DNA of 64,000 bases. Origin: CAZONU01 sp965370045 (lineage in GTDB: Bacteria > Planctomycetota > SZUA-567 > JAKLDR01). Position 1 is the first letter of the stretch. Every line of letters starts with the position of its first letter. Under the pieces are notes generated by a model. It saw only the letters and a list, made by a program, of their open reading frames with translations, ran no database searches and was not told the origin of the DNA. The position numbers and the translations under genes were made by a program. Of this stretch, positions 26,206 through 35,366 are shown in pieces. The stretch spans positions 31,654 through 95,653 of the forward strand of contig CBDUSI010000001.1 in assembly GCA_965370045.1 (NCBI GenBank). The letters are read 5' to 3'.

Positions 26206-27555
26206 CTATTTTCCCAGGAGCTTGCGGCGCACCGTCGCGGCCGCGCGGCGTCCGGCGGCGACGAAGCGTTTGGACGCGGACAGCTTCCTCCGCGCGTAGG
26301 GCAGGTTGAGGCGGCCGGTGGCCCCGACGCTCTTCTTCTTCTTGAGCGCGGCCACCGGGTCGCGATCGGCGAGCTTCCCGAGGCCCAGCCCCACCTGCTT
26401 GTAGGCGTCGCGGAAAGGCATACCGCGGGCCACCAGGTCCAGGGCCTCGTCGGTGGCGAAGACCTCCGGATGAAAGGCGGCTTTCAGTTGCTTTACGTCT
26501 ACTTTCAGCCGGCGGACGCAGAGGGCGGCCACGCGCGCGCTGGCCGTCGCGGTCCGCAGCCCGCGCATGAAGAAGCCCTTGGTCTCCTGATTGTCGCGAT
26601 TGTAACCCGAGGGCAGCCCCCGGGCGATCTCCAGCACGGCGAAGAGCTGGGAGTAGACCGTCGCCGTCTTCGCGCGGATCAGTTCCAGCGCGCAGGGGTT
26701 CCGCTTCTGGGGCATGATCGAGCTGCCCGAGCAGAGCTCCCGGGGCAGCTTGAAGTAGCCGAACTCGGGCATGGACCAGAGGACCAGGTCCTGGGCCAGC
26801 TTGGAGAGGTCCAGCATCACCTGCGCGGCGGCCGACAGGCAGACCGCCTCGAACTTCCCGCGGGAGTTGTTGGCGTAGAGCACGTTGTTCTGCGCCTCGC
26901 GGAAGCCCAGCAGGCGCGCGGTCAGCGCGCGGTCCAGCGGCAGGGGCACGCCGTAGCTGGCCGCCGAGCCCAGCGGCGAGCGGTCGATGAGGTCATAGGC
27001 GCCGCGAATCAGTTCAACGTCATCCAGCAGGCTCTCCGCGAACGCCGCGGCCCACAGCCCCACCGAGCTGGGCATGGCCCGCTGCATGTGGGTGCGGCCC
27101 ACCAGCGGCCAGTTCTTCCCGCGCGCGGCGAGCTTGAGGAGCTCGCCGGCCGCCTCGCACGCGGCCGCGGCCAGGTCCAGCAGCGCGCCCTTGCCCCAGA
27201 TGCGCAGGTCGACGATCACCTGGTCGTTGCGGCTGCGTCCGGTGTGGATCTTCTTGCCCAGCGCGCCGAGCTTCCGCGTGAGGCGGCCCTCGACGGCGGT
27301 GTGCACGTCCTCCTCGGAGCGCTTGATCCTGAACTTGCCCTTGCGCCAGTCGGCGACGGCGCGGGCGAGCTCGCGGCGGAGCTTGCCGGCCTCGGCCTTC
27401 CTGAGCACCTTGGCCTTGACCAGCGTCAGTGCATGGGCAACCGAGCCCAGGCAGTCAGCCTCCACCAGGTCCATGTCCAGGACGTGGTCCTCGCCAACGG
27501 TGTAAGCCTCGATCTCCGCGTCGAGGTCGTAGTCCTTCTGCCACAGTTTGGGCAT
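26206..27555 (-). CDS. argH: Argininosuccinate lyase
   Basis: Cleaves argininosuccinate to arginine and fumarate, the last step of arginine biosynthesis. The 449 residues match the family. The fumarase/aspartase-superfamily signature 'GSSIMPQKRNP' is intact, and 'HTGRSRNDQV' and the catalytic 'GRTHMQRAMP' segment are visible. ATG 27555 is preferred because GAGGAAA lies about 6-9 nt upstream; an in-frame GTG five codons earlier is the alternative. No other arg genes are adjacent. A strong terminator separates it from the sigma-factor fusion upstream on the same strand. Confidence 0.96.
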   Translation of the reverse strand: MPKLWQKDYDLDAEIEAYTVGEDHVLDMDLVEADCLGSVAHALTLVKAKVLRKAEAGKLRRELARAVADWRKGKFRIKRSEEDVHTAVEGRLTRKLGALGKKIHTGRSRNDQVIVDLRIWGKGALLDLAAAACEAAGELLKLAARGKNWPLVGRTHMQRAMPSSVGLWAAAFAESLLDDVELIRGAYDLIDRSPLGSAASYGVPLPLDRALTARLLGFREAQNNVLYANNSRGKFEAVCLSAAAQVMLDLSKLAQDLVLWSMPEFGYFKLPRELCSGSSIMPQKRNPCALELIRAKTATVYSQLFAVLEIARGLPSGYNRDNQETKGFFMRGLRTATASARVAALCVRRLKVDVKQLKAAFHPEVFATDEALDLVARGMPFRDAYKQVGLGLGKLADRDPVAALKKKKSVGATGRLNLPYARRKLSASKRFVAAGRRAAATVRRKLLGK

Positions 27556-27613
27556 GGTGCGTTTCCTCACTCCAGGGGCCTGGCCACTATGGTAATCGCC
27601 GGGGGAGCCGGAG

Positions 27614-27653
27614 TCAAAAGAAAGGGTCCGGGCGCCTCGCGGCGCCCGGACCC
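27614..27653 (-). terminator. Rho-independent terminator of the sigma-fusion gene
   Basis: On the minus strand, a perfect 13-bp stem (arms 27641-27653 and 27624-27636) closes a 4-nt loop and is followed by TTTCTTTT. It lies 20 nt past the stop of the gene at 27673-30138. Confidence 0.9.
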
Positions 27654-27672
27654 GGATTCGAGCGGCGGCGGC

Positions 27673-30138
27673 TCAGAACCGCTCGGGCGAACCGGCCTCC
27701 CGGCGGCGGAGCCTCTCTTCCACTTCCCGCTTGCGCCTGTCTTCCTCCTCCAACCTGCGCTTGATCTGGTCCATCTCCTGTTCCCGGCGGCGCTGTTCCT
27801 CCAGCCGCCACCTTTCTTCGCGCCTCTTGGCGGCGGCCTCCTCCGGTTTCTCCGCGGGGCCCTTCACCATGATGACGATCTCGTTGCTGGTCACCGAGCC
27901 GGTCCAGGCTGGTCCGCTCCGGCCGACGGCCCACATGCCGTCGCTCTTGTAGCTGGCGCGGATGCGGTACGCGCCGGGCTTCTTGACGATGCACGCGTAT
28001 CCGCCCCATGGGCTTGGGAAACCGAGGTAGCACGTGTGGCTCGCGCCAGGCCGCAGGACGGGATACGACTTCGCGTTGGGTGCTCCTGGAGGATTACGCA
28101 GCTTCTTGAACTCCACTGCTTCGGCATCCGGTCCGGCCACATCGAGCTTGACGATGTCTCTCAGCGGAAAGCAGTGTGCGTCGAACTTGAAGGGTTTCTT
28201 GCTCACGTTAGTGAAGGTCAACTTGAGGGTGGCACCGCCGCTCACACCGGACCACGGTCCGGCCCCCCAGGGCTTGTTTGGAGGAGGGCTCAGCCTCAGC
28301 TCTTTCCCGCTGGTGACCTCAAGGTTGAGCTTCAGGCCCTTGACCGCCTTGGCCTTAATCTCGATCTCCACCGGGCCGGCGATGACCGTACCCTGCCAGT
28401 ACTTCTTACCGGCCAGACTGCCGCGGCTGTAGCTGGCGGTCACCGTGTACTTGCCAGGCGGCAGGTTCGTGAGTGGCGCGACGCGGGGCTCGGCGATCTT
28501 GATGGAACGCGCGGACCGGAACTCCCAGCCGCCTCCCCCCACCGTGAACATTCTGGCCAGGTACCCGCCCTTACCCAGAGAGCGGTCTACCCCCCCCGCC
28601 CGAGACTTGTACGGAGTCGCGTCGTGCGCCAAAAACGGCGCGCCGCCCTTCCCGGGCCGGAAGACGAACCTCCACTGGGGGCAGCCCTCGCCTTGGAGCT
28701 TCAGGTCTTTTTCTCCCACGTTCCTGAGGTGCAGCTCGAAGCGCATGGGCTGACCGGCGATGACCGTAACGCTCCAAGGCTTGGCCTTGCCGCACACCAT
28801 GCACACACGCTTGGCCGCCGCGCAGAAGCGGCACATCCGGGCGCGTATGTTCTTCCTGTTCCGACGGCATTCAGGGCATCCGTTCACACCCCTAACCAGA
28901 CGGCGGAAGCACCTTTCCGAACACAGTGTGCTGCTCTTCCAGTCCTTGGCCGCCCCGCCGCCCAGCGGCACGAGCCCCGCCTGCAAACCGTTTACAGCCT
29001 TGCCCCAGGCGATCTTGGCTGGCCCGGTAGGGGGCTTCTTAGTCGGCCCCTTCTCGGCAGCCACCACCTCAAACCGCGTCTTGGCCACGTCGCCGACCTT
29101 GATTCCACCGCTGGCGCGGACGATCTCCGCGGTGGTCTGCTTCTCGTCCACGGCGGCAGCCTTCACCACGCCAACCTTCTTCCCGCCGCGGGAGACGTCG
29201 AACTCGAAACCCTTCCTGACGCCTTGCGCCTTTCCGGCCGAGAGCAGCACCTTGCCGCCGGGGACTACCTTGACCACCCGGCAGCGGATGCGCTTGTCTT
29301 CCTTGGCGCCGGCCGCGGGGGGCTTGGTCTCTCCGGCGTTGACCAGCCTGCCGGCCACCGGCACCGCCGCACCGGCGACCAGCGCCGTACCCAGGACCGC
29401 GGCGGCAACCTTCACCTTGAATATGAACATGACTTTCACTGCTCCCTTCATCATGAGGAGACTTGCCGAGCTTGCGCCCGCGGCGGCTCCCGCCGCAGCG
29501 CCCGCCGCACCGAGGCCCGCGACCTTGCTCGCCAGCGCCGCGGGCATGGCCTCGACCCCGTGCCCGGTGAGCAGCGCGGCGAGTCCGGCAACGCCCAGTA
29601 CGCTTCCGCGCTGGGCCAGCCGCTCGCGCAGCTTCTCCAGCCCCCGCGAGACGCGGCTCTTGACCGTGCCGGTGGGCACGCCCAGTTCGCGGGCGACCTC
29701 AGCCTCGGGCCGGCCCTCCACGCAGGAGAGCAGCACCGCGTCGCGGTAGTGCCGGGGAAGCTTCCCGATGGCTGCGTCGACCTCGGGCCGGACGGCAGTC
29801 CAGCCGGCCTCGGTCCGCTCGAGCTGCGCCTGGCGCATCTCAGCCGCCTCCTTCTCCGCGCGCCGCCGGCGCTGCGTGGCTCTGAGGTGCTCCCGGGCCA
29901 CGAGATTGGCTGCCCCGTGCAGCCAGCCGGCCAACGCTTCCCGTCTGGAGAGGCTGCGGGCCTTCCTGGCCAGGAGCATGAAGACCGCCTGTACGGCGTC
30001 GTCGGCCGCGCCGCCGAGCCGGCGCCGGCAGGCCGCGTAAACCATTGGCCCGTGGCGCCTTGCGATCTCGGCGAAGGCCGCCTCGTCGCCGGAAGCGACG
30101 TAGCGACTGACCAGTTCGGCGTCGGTGAGGTCCTTCAT
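27673..30138 (-). CDS. ECF sigma factor fused to membrane helix, Cys-rich and Ig-like domains
   Basis: Protein of 821 residues. An ECF sigma factor is at the N-terminus: region 2 at about 8-75 and region 4 at 120-172 with 'EVARELGVPTGTVKSRVSRG'. An Ala/Gly-rich linker leads to 'GAVKVMFIFKVKV' and a hydrophobic helix at 243-262. An SH3-like module (284-358) follows. Next is a Cys-rich region with pairs at 406/410, 421/424, 436/439 and 446/449, likely two zinc sites. Two Ig-like beta regions (about 455-595 and 600-750) and a highly charged coiled coil (760-815) complete the protein. ATG 30138 has GGAGAGGAAG upstream. I infer a membrane-tethered transcription factor with an external sensor; its signal is unknown. 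Confidence 0.8.
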   Translation of the reverse strand: MKDLTDAELVSRYVASGDEAAFAEIARRHGPMVYAACRRRLGGAADDAVQAVFMLLARKARSLSRREALAGWLHGAANLVAREHLRATQRRRRAEKEAAEMRQAQLERTEAGWTAVRPEVDAAIGKLPRHYRDAVLLSCVEGRPEAEVARELGVPTGTVKSRVSRGLEKLRERLAQRGSVLGVAGLAALLTGHGVEAMPAALASKVAGLGAAGAAAGAAAGASSASLLMMKGAVKVMFIFKVKVAAAVLGTALVAGAAVPVAGRLVNAGETKPPAAGAKEDKRIRCRVVKVVPGGKVLLSAGKAQGVRKGFEFDVSRGGKKVGVVKAAAVDEKQTTAEIVRASGGIKVGDVAKTRFEVVAAEKGPTKKPPTGPAKIAWGKAVNGLQAGLVPLGGGAAKDWKSSTLCSERCFRRLVRGVNGCPECRRNRKNIRARMCRFCAAAKRVCMVCGKAKPWSVTVIAGQPMRFELHLRNVGEKDLKLQGEGCPQWRFVFRPGKGGAPFLAHDATPYKSRAGGVDRSLGKGGYLARMFTVGGGGWEFRSARSIKIAEPRVAPLTNLPPGKYTVTASYSRGSLAGKKYWQGTVIAGPVEIEIKAKAVKGLKLNLEVTSGKELRLSPPPNKPWGAGPWSGVSGGATLKLTFTNVSKKPFKFDAHCFPLRDIVKLDVAGPDAEAVEFKKLRNPPGAPNAKSYPVLRPGASHTCYLGFPSPWGGYACIVKKPGAYRIRASYKSDGMWAVGRSGPAWTGSVTSNEIVIMVKGPAEKPEEAAAKRREERWRLEEQRRREQEMDQIKRRLEEEDRRKREVEERLRRREAGSPERF

Positions 30139-30234
30139 GCCCTTCCTCTCCGCATTAGACTGGCCGGAGGGGACACGAGGGTTCCAGGAATTCGGTGTTT
30201 TCCGCGAGAGCGCGCGCCGCCTGAGCCGCGCGCC

Positions 30235-31254
30235 TCAGCACTCGCCCCGCCGGCCCGCCTCGAGGATCTCGTCGATGGTCACCTCGCGCCTCTCCCGGTG
30301 GCTCTTGAGCGCGGCCAGGATCACCGCCAGGTTCTCGGTGCCGACCTGGCCGCTGACCTCGATCTCGGCCTCGCCGCGGATCGCCTTGCCGAACTCTTCG
30401 ATCTCCTCGACGTTGGCATTGGCCGGCGGAGCGGGAAATATCTCCTTGCGGCCGCCGGGATAACGGACCATCACCCCTTGGATGTTGTTATCAGTCTCGA
30501 TGACCGCCTCGGTGCCGTAGACCCGCACGTAGCTGGTGCCCGGCGAGATGTAGGTGGAGCCCAGGTAACCCACGTCGCCGCTGGCGAAGCGCAGCACCTG
30601 GGCGGTGGTATCCACGTTGTCGAGCTCAATGACCCGGCGGGCCATCACCGAACTCACCGACTCGATGCGCCCCAGCAGGTAGCGCAGCGTGTCGGCCTGA
30701 TGAACTCCGAGTTGGGTGAGGGGCAGCGCCGGGCAGCGCTCCGCGTCGGCTCGCCACTTGCCCTCGGTAAGCCTCAACCCCCCGTTGTGGCTGGCGTGCG
30801 CCTCGGCCATGCAGACCTGGCCCGCCGCCCCGGCGTCCAGGAGTTCCTTGATCTTGCGGTGGGCCCCGTGGCGCCGCGAGTTGTGGCCCACCGAGAGAAT
30901 CACGCCGGCGGTCTCGCAGGCCGCCATGACCCGCAGGGCGTCGTCGATCCGGCTGGTGATGGGTTTCTCGATGAAGACGTGCTTGCCGGCTTCGGCGGCG
31001 GCTATGGCGTTCTCGGCGTGGATGTCGTTGGGCGTGCAGATGACCACGCCGTCGATGCGCTCGTCGGCGAGCATCTTCTCCAGCGTCTCGCAGGGCTCGC
31101 AGTCGAAGTCGGCGGCGAAGCGCTCACGGGGCTCCAGCCGGCGGCTGAAGCCGCTGACTACCCGCACCACCTCGCTCTTGACTACCCCCACGGCCAGGGA
31201 GCGCGCCCACTTGGCGCAGCCCACGTAACCCAGTCCGACGCGGTCATCGCTCAT
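30235..31254 (-). CDS. Gfo/Idh/MocA-family NAD(P)-dependent oxidoreductase
   Basis: Cytoplasmic sugar or inositol dehydrogenase-like enzyme of 339 residues. The Rossmann domain has a 'GLGYVGCAKWARS' nucleotide-binding loop and 'VVICTPNDIHAENAIAAAEAGKHVFIEKP', where the family's conserved EKP lysine is present. The C-terminal alpha/beta domain carries the 'LGVHQADTLRYLLG' segment with the catalytic-type His. The substrate is unknown. ATG 31254 is chosen because GAGGAAG lies 5-10 nt upstream; the longer frame would overlap the upstream gene. It begins 18 nt after the stop of the VWA gene, so the two probably form an operon. Confidence 0.85.
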   Translation of the reverse strand: MSDDRVGLGYVGCAKWARSLAVGVVKSEVVRVVSGFSRRLEPRERFAADFDCEPCETLEKMLADERIDGVVICTPNDIHAENAIAAAEAGKHVFIEKPITSRIDDALRVMAACETAGVILSVGHNSRRHGAHRKIKELLDAGAAGQVCMAEAHASHNGGLRLTEGKWRADAERCPALPLTQLGVHQADTLRYLLGRIESVSSVMARRVIELDNVDTTAQVLRFASGDVGYLGSTYISPGTSYVRVYGTEAVIETDNNIQGVMVRYPGGRKEIFPAPPANANVEEIEEFGKAIRGEAEIEVSGQVGTENLAVILAALKSHRERREVTIDEILEAGRRGEC

Positions 31255-31271
31255 GGTTCTTCCTCTCTCTC

Positions 31272-33560
31272 TCAGGAAAGTTGCAGCCGCTTGCGAATCA
31301 GCCACTCGGCGCCCGCCGCGGCCATGAAGATCAGCACCACCACCCAGCCCTTGGGCGCGGTGTCCGGGTAGAAGCGCAGCTCACGGCTGCTGGTTCCCTC
31401 GCGGGCCTCGGCGACCAGCGAGCCGACCAGCTCGTCAATGATGGCCAGGTCGTAGTAGCGCCCGCCGGTCTCGTCGGCGATGCGCCGCAGCAGCCGTTCG
31501 TCCAGGTCCAGGCGCTCGAACTCGAGATTAGGCTTGCCCACCCGGAAGTCGAGCTTGACCTCGCCGAGCTTCCTGCCGCCCTCGCTCGCGCGCACCGTCA
31601 TGCGGTAGCCCCCCGGCCCGGTCGGCGCGTAGACCGTCTCGAACTGCCCGGGGCTCTCGGTGATGGCGGCCAGCTGCAGCTTGCTCTGCCCCCCGCCGGG
31701 GGCGGCCACCTGGGCCTCGACCCGGGCGCCCGTGGCCAGCCGCCCGCCCTCCCCGTGGGCCTCGGCCCACAGGCGGACCTTCTCGCCGGGCTGGTAGAGG
31801 CGCTTGTCGATGTGCGCGGCCAGGCCCTGGCCGGCGCTCTGGCGCTTGACGTCCTCGCTGGCCAGCCAGCGGACCAGCTGCCCCCACAGTTTGGCGTAGG
31901 GCGTCCTGCGCCCGCGCCCGCGGAGCAGCTCCCACCTCCAGGTGGGGCCGGCGGCCAGCGCGGCGGTCCGGCCCTTGCCGTAACGCTGCACGGCCAGGAC
32001 CGGGCGGGGCCGGCCGCCCCCGTCCTTGAGCGTCGGGTGGACGGCCAGCACCTCGGCCCCGGGTTTCTTGGGCCCCACCAGATTAATGAACTGCAGCTTG
32101 GGCAGCTTGCCCGCGTGCTGCTTGCTGAAGAAGTCCGAGCAGCCGGTCAGCACCGGATGCGCCCGGCCCGGCCCGGTGAGTTCCAGAGAGAAGCTCCCGA
32201 CCTTGCGCCCTCCCCCGGCAATGTGCACCGGCAGCAGTTCGGCCAGTGGGGAGCCGGTCCAGCCGCCCTCTCCGTAGGCGGCCTGTCCCGGGAGGCACAG
32301 CAGACCCGCGCCCTCGGACACCGCCTTGCGCAGGGCCGCCAACTGCGCATCCGAAAAGCTGGCCCGTTCGATGTCCCCCAGCACGAAGACGTCGAAACGC
32401 CGGGCGGCCTCGAAGCTCTCCGGGAAGAACTTCCCCGCGCCGGTCCTCCTCTCGCCGGAGGGCGACTGCTCGATGAACAGCCCCTTGCGCGCGCGGTAGA
32501 AGCTGGTCACCTCGACCATGGGGTCCAGCGCCCAGTTGCGGCGCAGGAAGCCGTACTCCGGGCGCAGGCGGCCCTCCACGTAGAGCACCCGGATGCGCGG
32601 CTCGGTGACGTTGAGCAGGAACTCCTGCACGTTGTTCTCGGTGAGGCGCTCGGAGCGGTCGGGCTTGACCTTCACCCTGGCGTTCCAGTCGCCGGCCTTT
32701 CTGGGGGTAAAGCGCAGCACCACTTCCTGGTCGCCGCGGCACCCGTCGAGGGTCAGCTTCACGCGGGCCTTCTCGGGGGTGCCCTGGCCGTCGGCGACCT
32801 CCAGCAGCACGTCGACCACCCGTCCCCGAAAGCCGGTGGCCTCGATGTAGGCGCGGACCTCGCAGACGTTGTCGACCGCCGCGTAGCGCCCGGCATCGGC
32901 GCCAGCGACCGCGATGTCCTTGAACTCGCCGCTCTCCGACAGGCGGGTGCCCACCGCCACGGGGTAGACCGGCAGGCCCAGGTTCTTGAGGCGGGGGGCC
33001 GGGTCGGCGCCGGAGTTGTCGGCGCCATCGGTCAACAGCAGCGCCCCGGCCACCCGCTGGCCGCTGACGTCGGCGAAGGCGCCCTCCAGCGCGGCGGCCA
33101 GCGCGGTGGCCTCGCCGTCGGGGCTCTCGTCCCGCAGCTCGGACGGTTTCTTCAGCTTGTGCGCCGCGGAGTCGAAGGACCAGACGCGCACCTCGAAGTC
33201 GGCGTCCAGCCCGTCGAGCGCGCCGCCGCGTCCGAAGAGCGCGCCGCGGACCCGGTCGAAGCGGCTGGGCAGCCCCGGCGAGTCGGAGATGCTCATGCTC
33301 TTGGAGCGGTCGACCAGCAGCAGCAGCGCCGGTCGCTCGCGGGAACCCAGCTCGTAGCTGCAGCTCGGCCGGAAGAGCACCACCAGCACGAGGAGGAGAA
33401 GCGCCACCCGCAGGCTGATCATCGCCACCATGGAGGCGCGATCGGCAGAGCCCGCGGCCCGCCGGTAGAAATAGACCACCAGTCCGGCGCCCAGCGCCGC
33501 CAGCGCCGCCAGCAGCCACCAGGAGTGGCCGCTGTCCAGGGTCATCTGCGGATTGCTCAC
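31272..33560 (-). CDS. Membrane protein with VWA and glutamine-amidotransferase-like domains
   Basis: Protein of 762 residues. Two N-terminal TM helices (about 14-32 and 45-63) precede a von Willebrand A domain with an intact MIDAS 'DRSKSMS' near residue 85 and 'LLTDGADNSG' near 170. A beta-rich region leads to a class I GATase-like fold (about 325-570) without an obvious catalytic Cys triad. An Ig-like stretch and a final C-terminal TM helix complete it. Such proteins are widespread in planctomycetes next to BatA/DUF58-like genes and are thought to act in envelope or MoxR-type systems. The start is GTG at 33560; ATG at 33545 is a credible alternative because no clear ribosome-binding site favours either. 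Confidence 0.75.
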   Translation of the reverse strand: MSNPQMTLDSGHSWWLLAALAALGAGLVVYFYRRAAGSADRASMVAMISLRVALLLLVLVVLFRPSCSYELGSRERPALLLLVDRSKSMSISDSPGLPSRFDRVRGALFGRGGALDGLDADFEVRVWSFDSAAHKLKKPSELRDESPDGEATALAAALEGAFADVSGQRVAGALLLTDGADNSGADPAPRLKNLGLPVYPVAVGTRLSESGEFKDIAVAGADAGRYAAVDNVCEVRAYIEATGFRGRVVDVLLEVADGQGTPEKARVKLTLDGCRGDQEVVLRFTPRKAGDWNARVKVKPDRSERLTENNVQEFLLNVTEPRIRVLYVEGRLRPEYGFLRRNWALDPMVEVTSFYRARKGLFIEQSPSGERRTGAGKFFPESFEAARRFDVFVLGDIERASFSDAQLAALRKAVSEGAGLLCLPGQAAYGEGGWTGSPLAELLPVHIAGGGRKVGSFSLELTGPGRAHPVLTGCSDFFSKQHAGKLPKLQFINLVGPKKPGAEVLAVHPTLKDGGGRPRPVLAVQRYGKGRTAALAAGPTWRWELLRGRGRRTPYAKLWGQLVRWLASEDVKRQSAGQGLAAHIDKRLYQPGEKVRLWAEAHGEGGRLATGARVEAQVAAPGGGQSKLQLAAITESPGQFETVYAPTGPGGYRMTVRASEGGRKLGEVKLDFRVGKPNLEFERLDLDERLLRRIADETGGRYYDLAIIDELVGSLVAEAREGTSSRELRFYPDTAPKGWVVVLIFMAAAGAEWLIRKRLQLS

Positions 33561-33816
33561 TGCGGTGAATTATCAATTCGCTGCCCCGACCGTCGAGCTA
33601 CAAACTGGCGACCGGAGAGGCGTCTACGGTAACTCCTGTTATTACTGGACATTGCGCCACAACCATGTGTCTTGGCAGTTTGCGCCGCGCAGTCGGTCCG
33701 GATTGCGCTTGCGACATTCGCGAAACACGCGCCAAGCTGCGGCGGGCAACGACGAAACCCGGAACATTTTCTGGAGCGGGTCCGCGCGCGCCCGTCCACG
33801 GCTCATGCGTAACTGG

Positions 33817-35352
33817 CTACTTGCCGATCACCTTGATCTCGAAAAGCCTGGGCCAGAGCTTGCCGGTCACGAACAGCCGGTCGGCCTTGGGGTCGTGGGC
33901 GATGCCGTTGAGCACGTTGGGCCGGTGGCCGCGCCGGTCCTCGGGTTTCAGGAGCCCCTTCAAGTCTATCCAGCCGGTCACCTTGCCCGTGTCAGGGGCA
34001 ATGATGGCGATACGGTTCGTCCGGTAGATGTTGGCGTAGACCTTGCCCTTGACGTACTCGAGTTCGTTGATCTTACTCACGGGTCTGCCCGCGTCACTCA
34101 CCTCGACCGAGCCCGTCTCCTTGAACGTTGCCGGATCCAGGAAGCGCAGCGTGGCGCTGCCGTCGCTCATGATCAGACGCTTGCCGTCGTGGGTGATGCC
34201 CCAGCCCTCCGTCGGGTACTTGAACTCCTGCAGCTGCTTGAAGCTCTTCTTGTCGTAGATGAAGCCCTTCCTGGCTTTCCAGGTCAGCTGGATGATCTTG
34301 TCCTTGAAAATGGTAATGCCCTCGCCGAAGTACTTCTTGTCCAGCTTGTGTTCCTTCAGCACTTTTCCGGTCTTGAGCTCCACCTTGCGCAGGGCGGTGC
34401 GCCCGCGTAGCCCGGTCCCTTCGTAGAGCGCGCCGTCCTCGAAGACCAGGCCCTGGCACCAGGCCTTGGGGTCATGGGGATAGGCCTTGACCAGCTTGTA
34501 GCCGTAGACTTCGGCCTCCTTGGCCGGGGCCTCGGGCTCACCGGGCACCGGCACCTGGTACTCGTAGATGAACCGGGCCTTCTTGCCGGTCACGTACATG
34601 ATGTCGTGATCCTTGAGCGACCGGATGGCGATGCCGTCTATGATCCCGCTCCTGAGGTCCCCGGGCCCGGCGAAGGTCCGGATGATCTTCCCGCTCTTGG
34701 GGTCGATGCGGTAGAGGCGGCCCCGGTACCTGGGAGTGTAGCTGGACGCCCAGATCGTTCCGTAGCGGTCCATGCCCAGGTCTTCGATTCCCACCAGGCC
34801 ATGGACTTTCAGCTTCCTGGTCGTCTTGCCCGTGGCCGGGTCGTACCACAAGAGGTGATCGTCCAGCTTGTTGCCCTCCGCGGTGTAGATAATCGCGGTC
34901 TCGCTGCCCGGCTTGAGGGAATTGCCGTCGCGACAGGTTCCCCAGTTGGTTATGCCCAGGCCGTGCCCGACCACTTCCGCCTTATAATCCTTTTCGCCCA
35001 GGGTCAGCTTGAAGAGCGCGCTGTTCTTGTCCTGCTTCGTCCGGTAGGTGAAATTGTAGAGCGCGCCCTTGTACCAGACGGCGCTCTCGGTGTGAGCCTG
35101 GTGCTTGAACTTCCAGGTGCTGAGAACCGCGAGGTTCTTGCCGGGGTCCAGTTTGGTGAGGCCGGTCTTGGTGGTGTGCCACAGGTAGCCCTTGTAGAAG
35201 TCAAGACCCTCTGACCAGGTGTCCTTGTTCGTGCCCACGTGAGGATACTTCTTCAGGAGGCGCAGACCGGTCTTCTTCTCGCTTGGCGCCCCGGCGCGGC
35301 CCTGGTTCGCCAGCGCCGTCGCCAGCAACAGTGCCACGAGGCAGTATCTCAT
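33817..35352 (-). CDS. Secreted double beta-propeller glutaminyl cyclase-like protein
   Basis: Protein of 511 residues with a signal peptide (1-20). The C-terminal half (about 275-511) is a glutaminyl-peptide cyclotransferase of the plant/bacterial propeller family. It has 'YPHDPKAWCQGLVFEDGALYEGTGL', 'KKYFGEGI', 'LTWKARKGFIYD', 'TEGWGITHDGK', 'INELEYVKGKVYANIY' and 'LNGIAHDP'. These enzymes form pyroglutamate at protein N-termini. The N-terminal half (about 30-270) opens with the related 'KYPHVGTNKDTWSEGLDFYKGYLWHTT', so it looks like a second, diverged propeller from an internal duplication. The ATG lies 14 nt after the stop of the sigma-pseudohydrolase gene, with GGGAGAG upstream, indicating one operon. 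Confidence 0.8.
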   Translation of the reverse strand: MRYCLVALLLATALANQGRAGAPSEKKTGLRLLKKYPHVGTNKDTWSEGLDFYKGYLWHTTKTGLTKLDPGKNLAVLSTWKFKHQAHTESAVWYKGALYNFTYRTKQDKNSALFKLTLGEKDYKAEVVGHGLGITNWGTCRDGNSLKPGSETAIIYTAEGNKLDDHLLWYDPATGKTTRKLKVHGLVGIEDLGMDRYGTIWASSYTPRYRGRLYRIDPKSGKIIRTFAGPGDLRSGIIDGIAIRSLKDHDIMYVTGKKARFIYEYQVPVPGEPEAPAKEAEVYGYKLVKAYPHDPKAWCQGLVFEDGALYEGTGLRGRTALRKVELKTGKVLKEHKLDKKYFGEGITIFKDKIIQLTWKARKGFIYDKKSFKQLQEFKYPTEGWGITHDGKRLIMSDGSATLRFLDPATFKETGSVEVSDAGRPVSKINELEYVKGKVYANIYRTNRIAIIAPDTGKVTGWIDLKGLLKPEDRRGHRPNVLNGIAHDPKADRLFVTGKLWPRLFEIKVIGK

Positions 35353-35366
35353 GTCCAGCTCTCCCG

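Noticed and set aside
25765..31371. An 1,868-residue plus-strand open frame
   Set aside because: It runs antisense across several well-supported minus-strand genes (argH, sigma fusion, oxidoreductase). Its sequence is low in hydrophobic pattern and rich in His/Arg/Gly, as expected for a GC-rich shadow frame.
33561..33816. Possible small gene between the VWA and glutaminyl cyclase-like genes
   Set aside because: Frames of 80-120 codons exist on both strands but lack a ribosome-binding site and protein-like composition. I see nothing else there.
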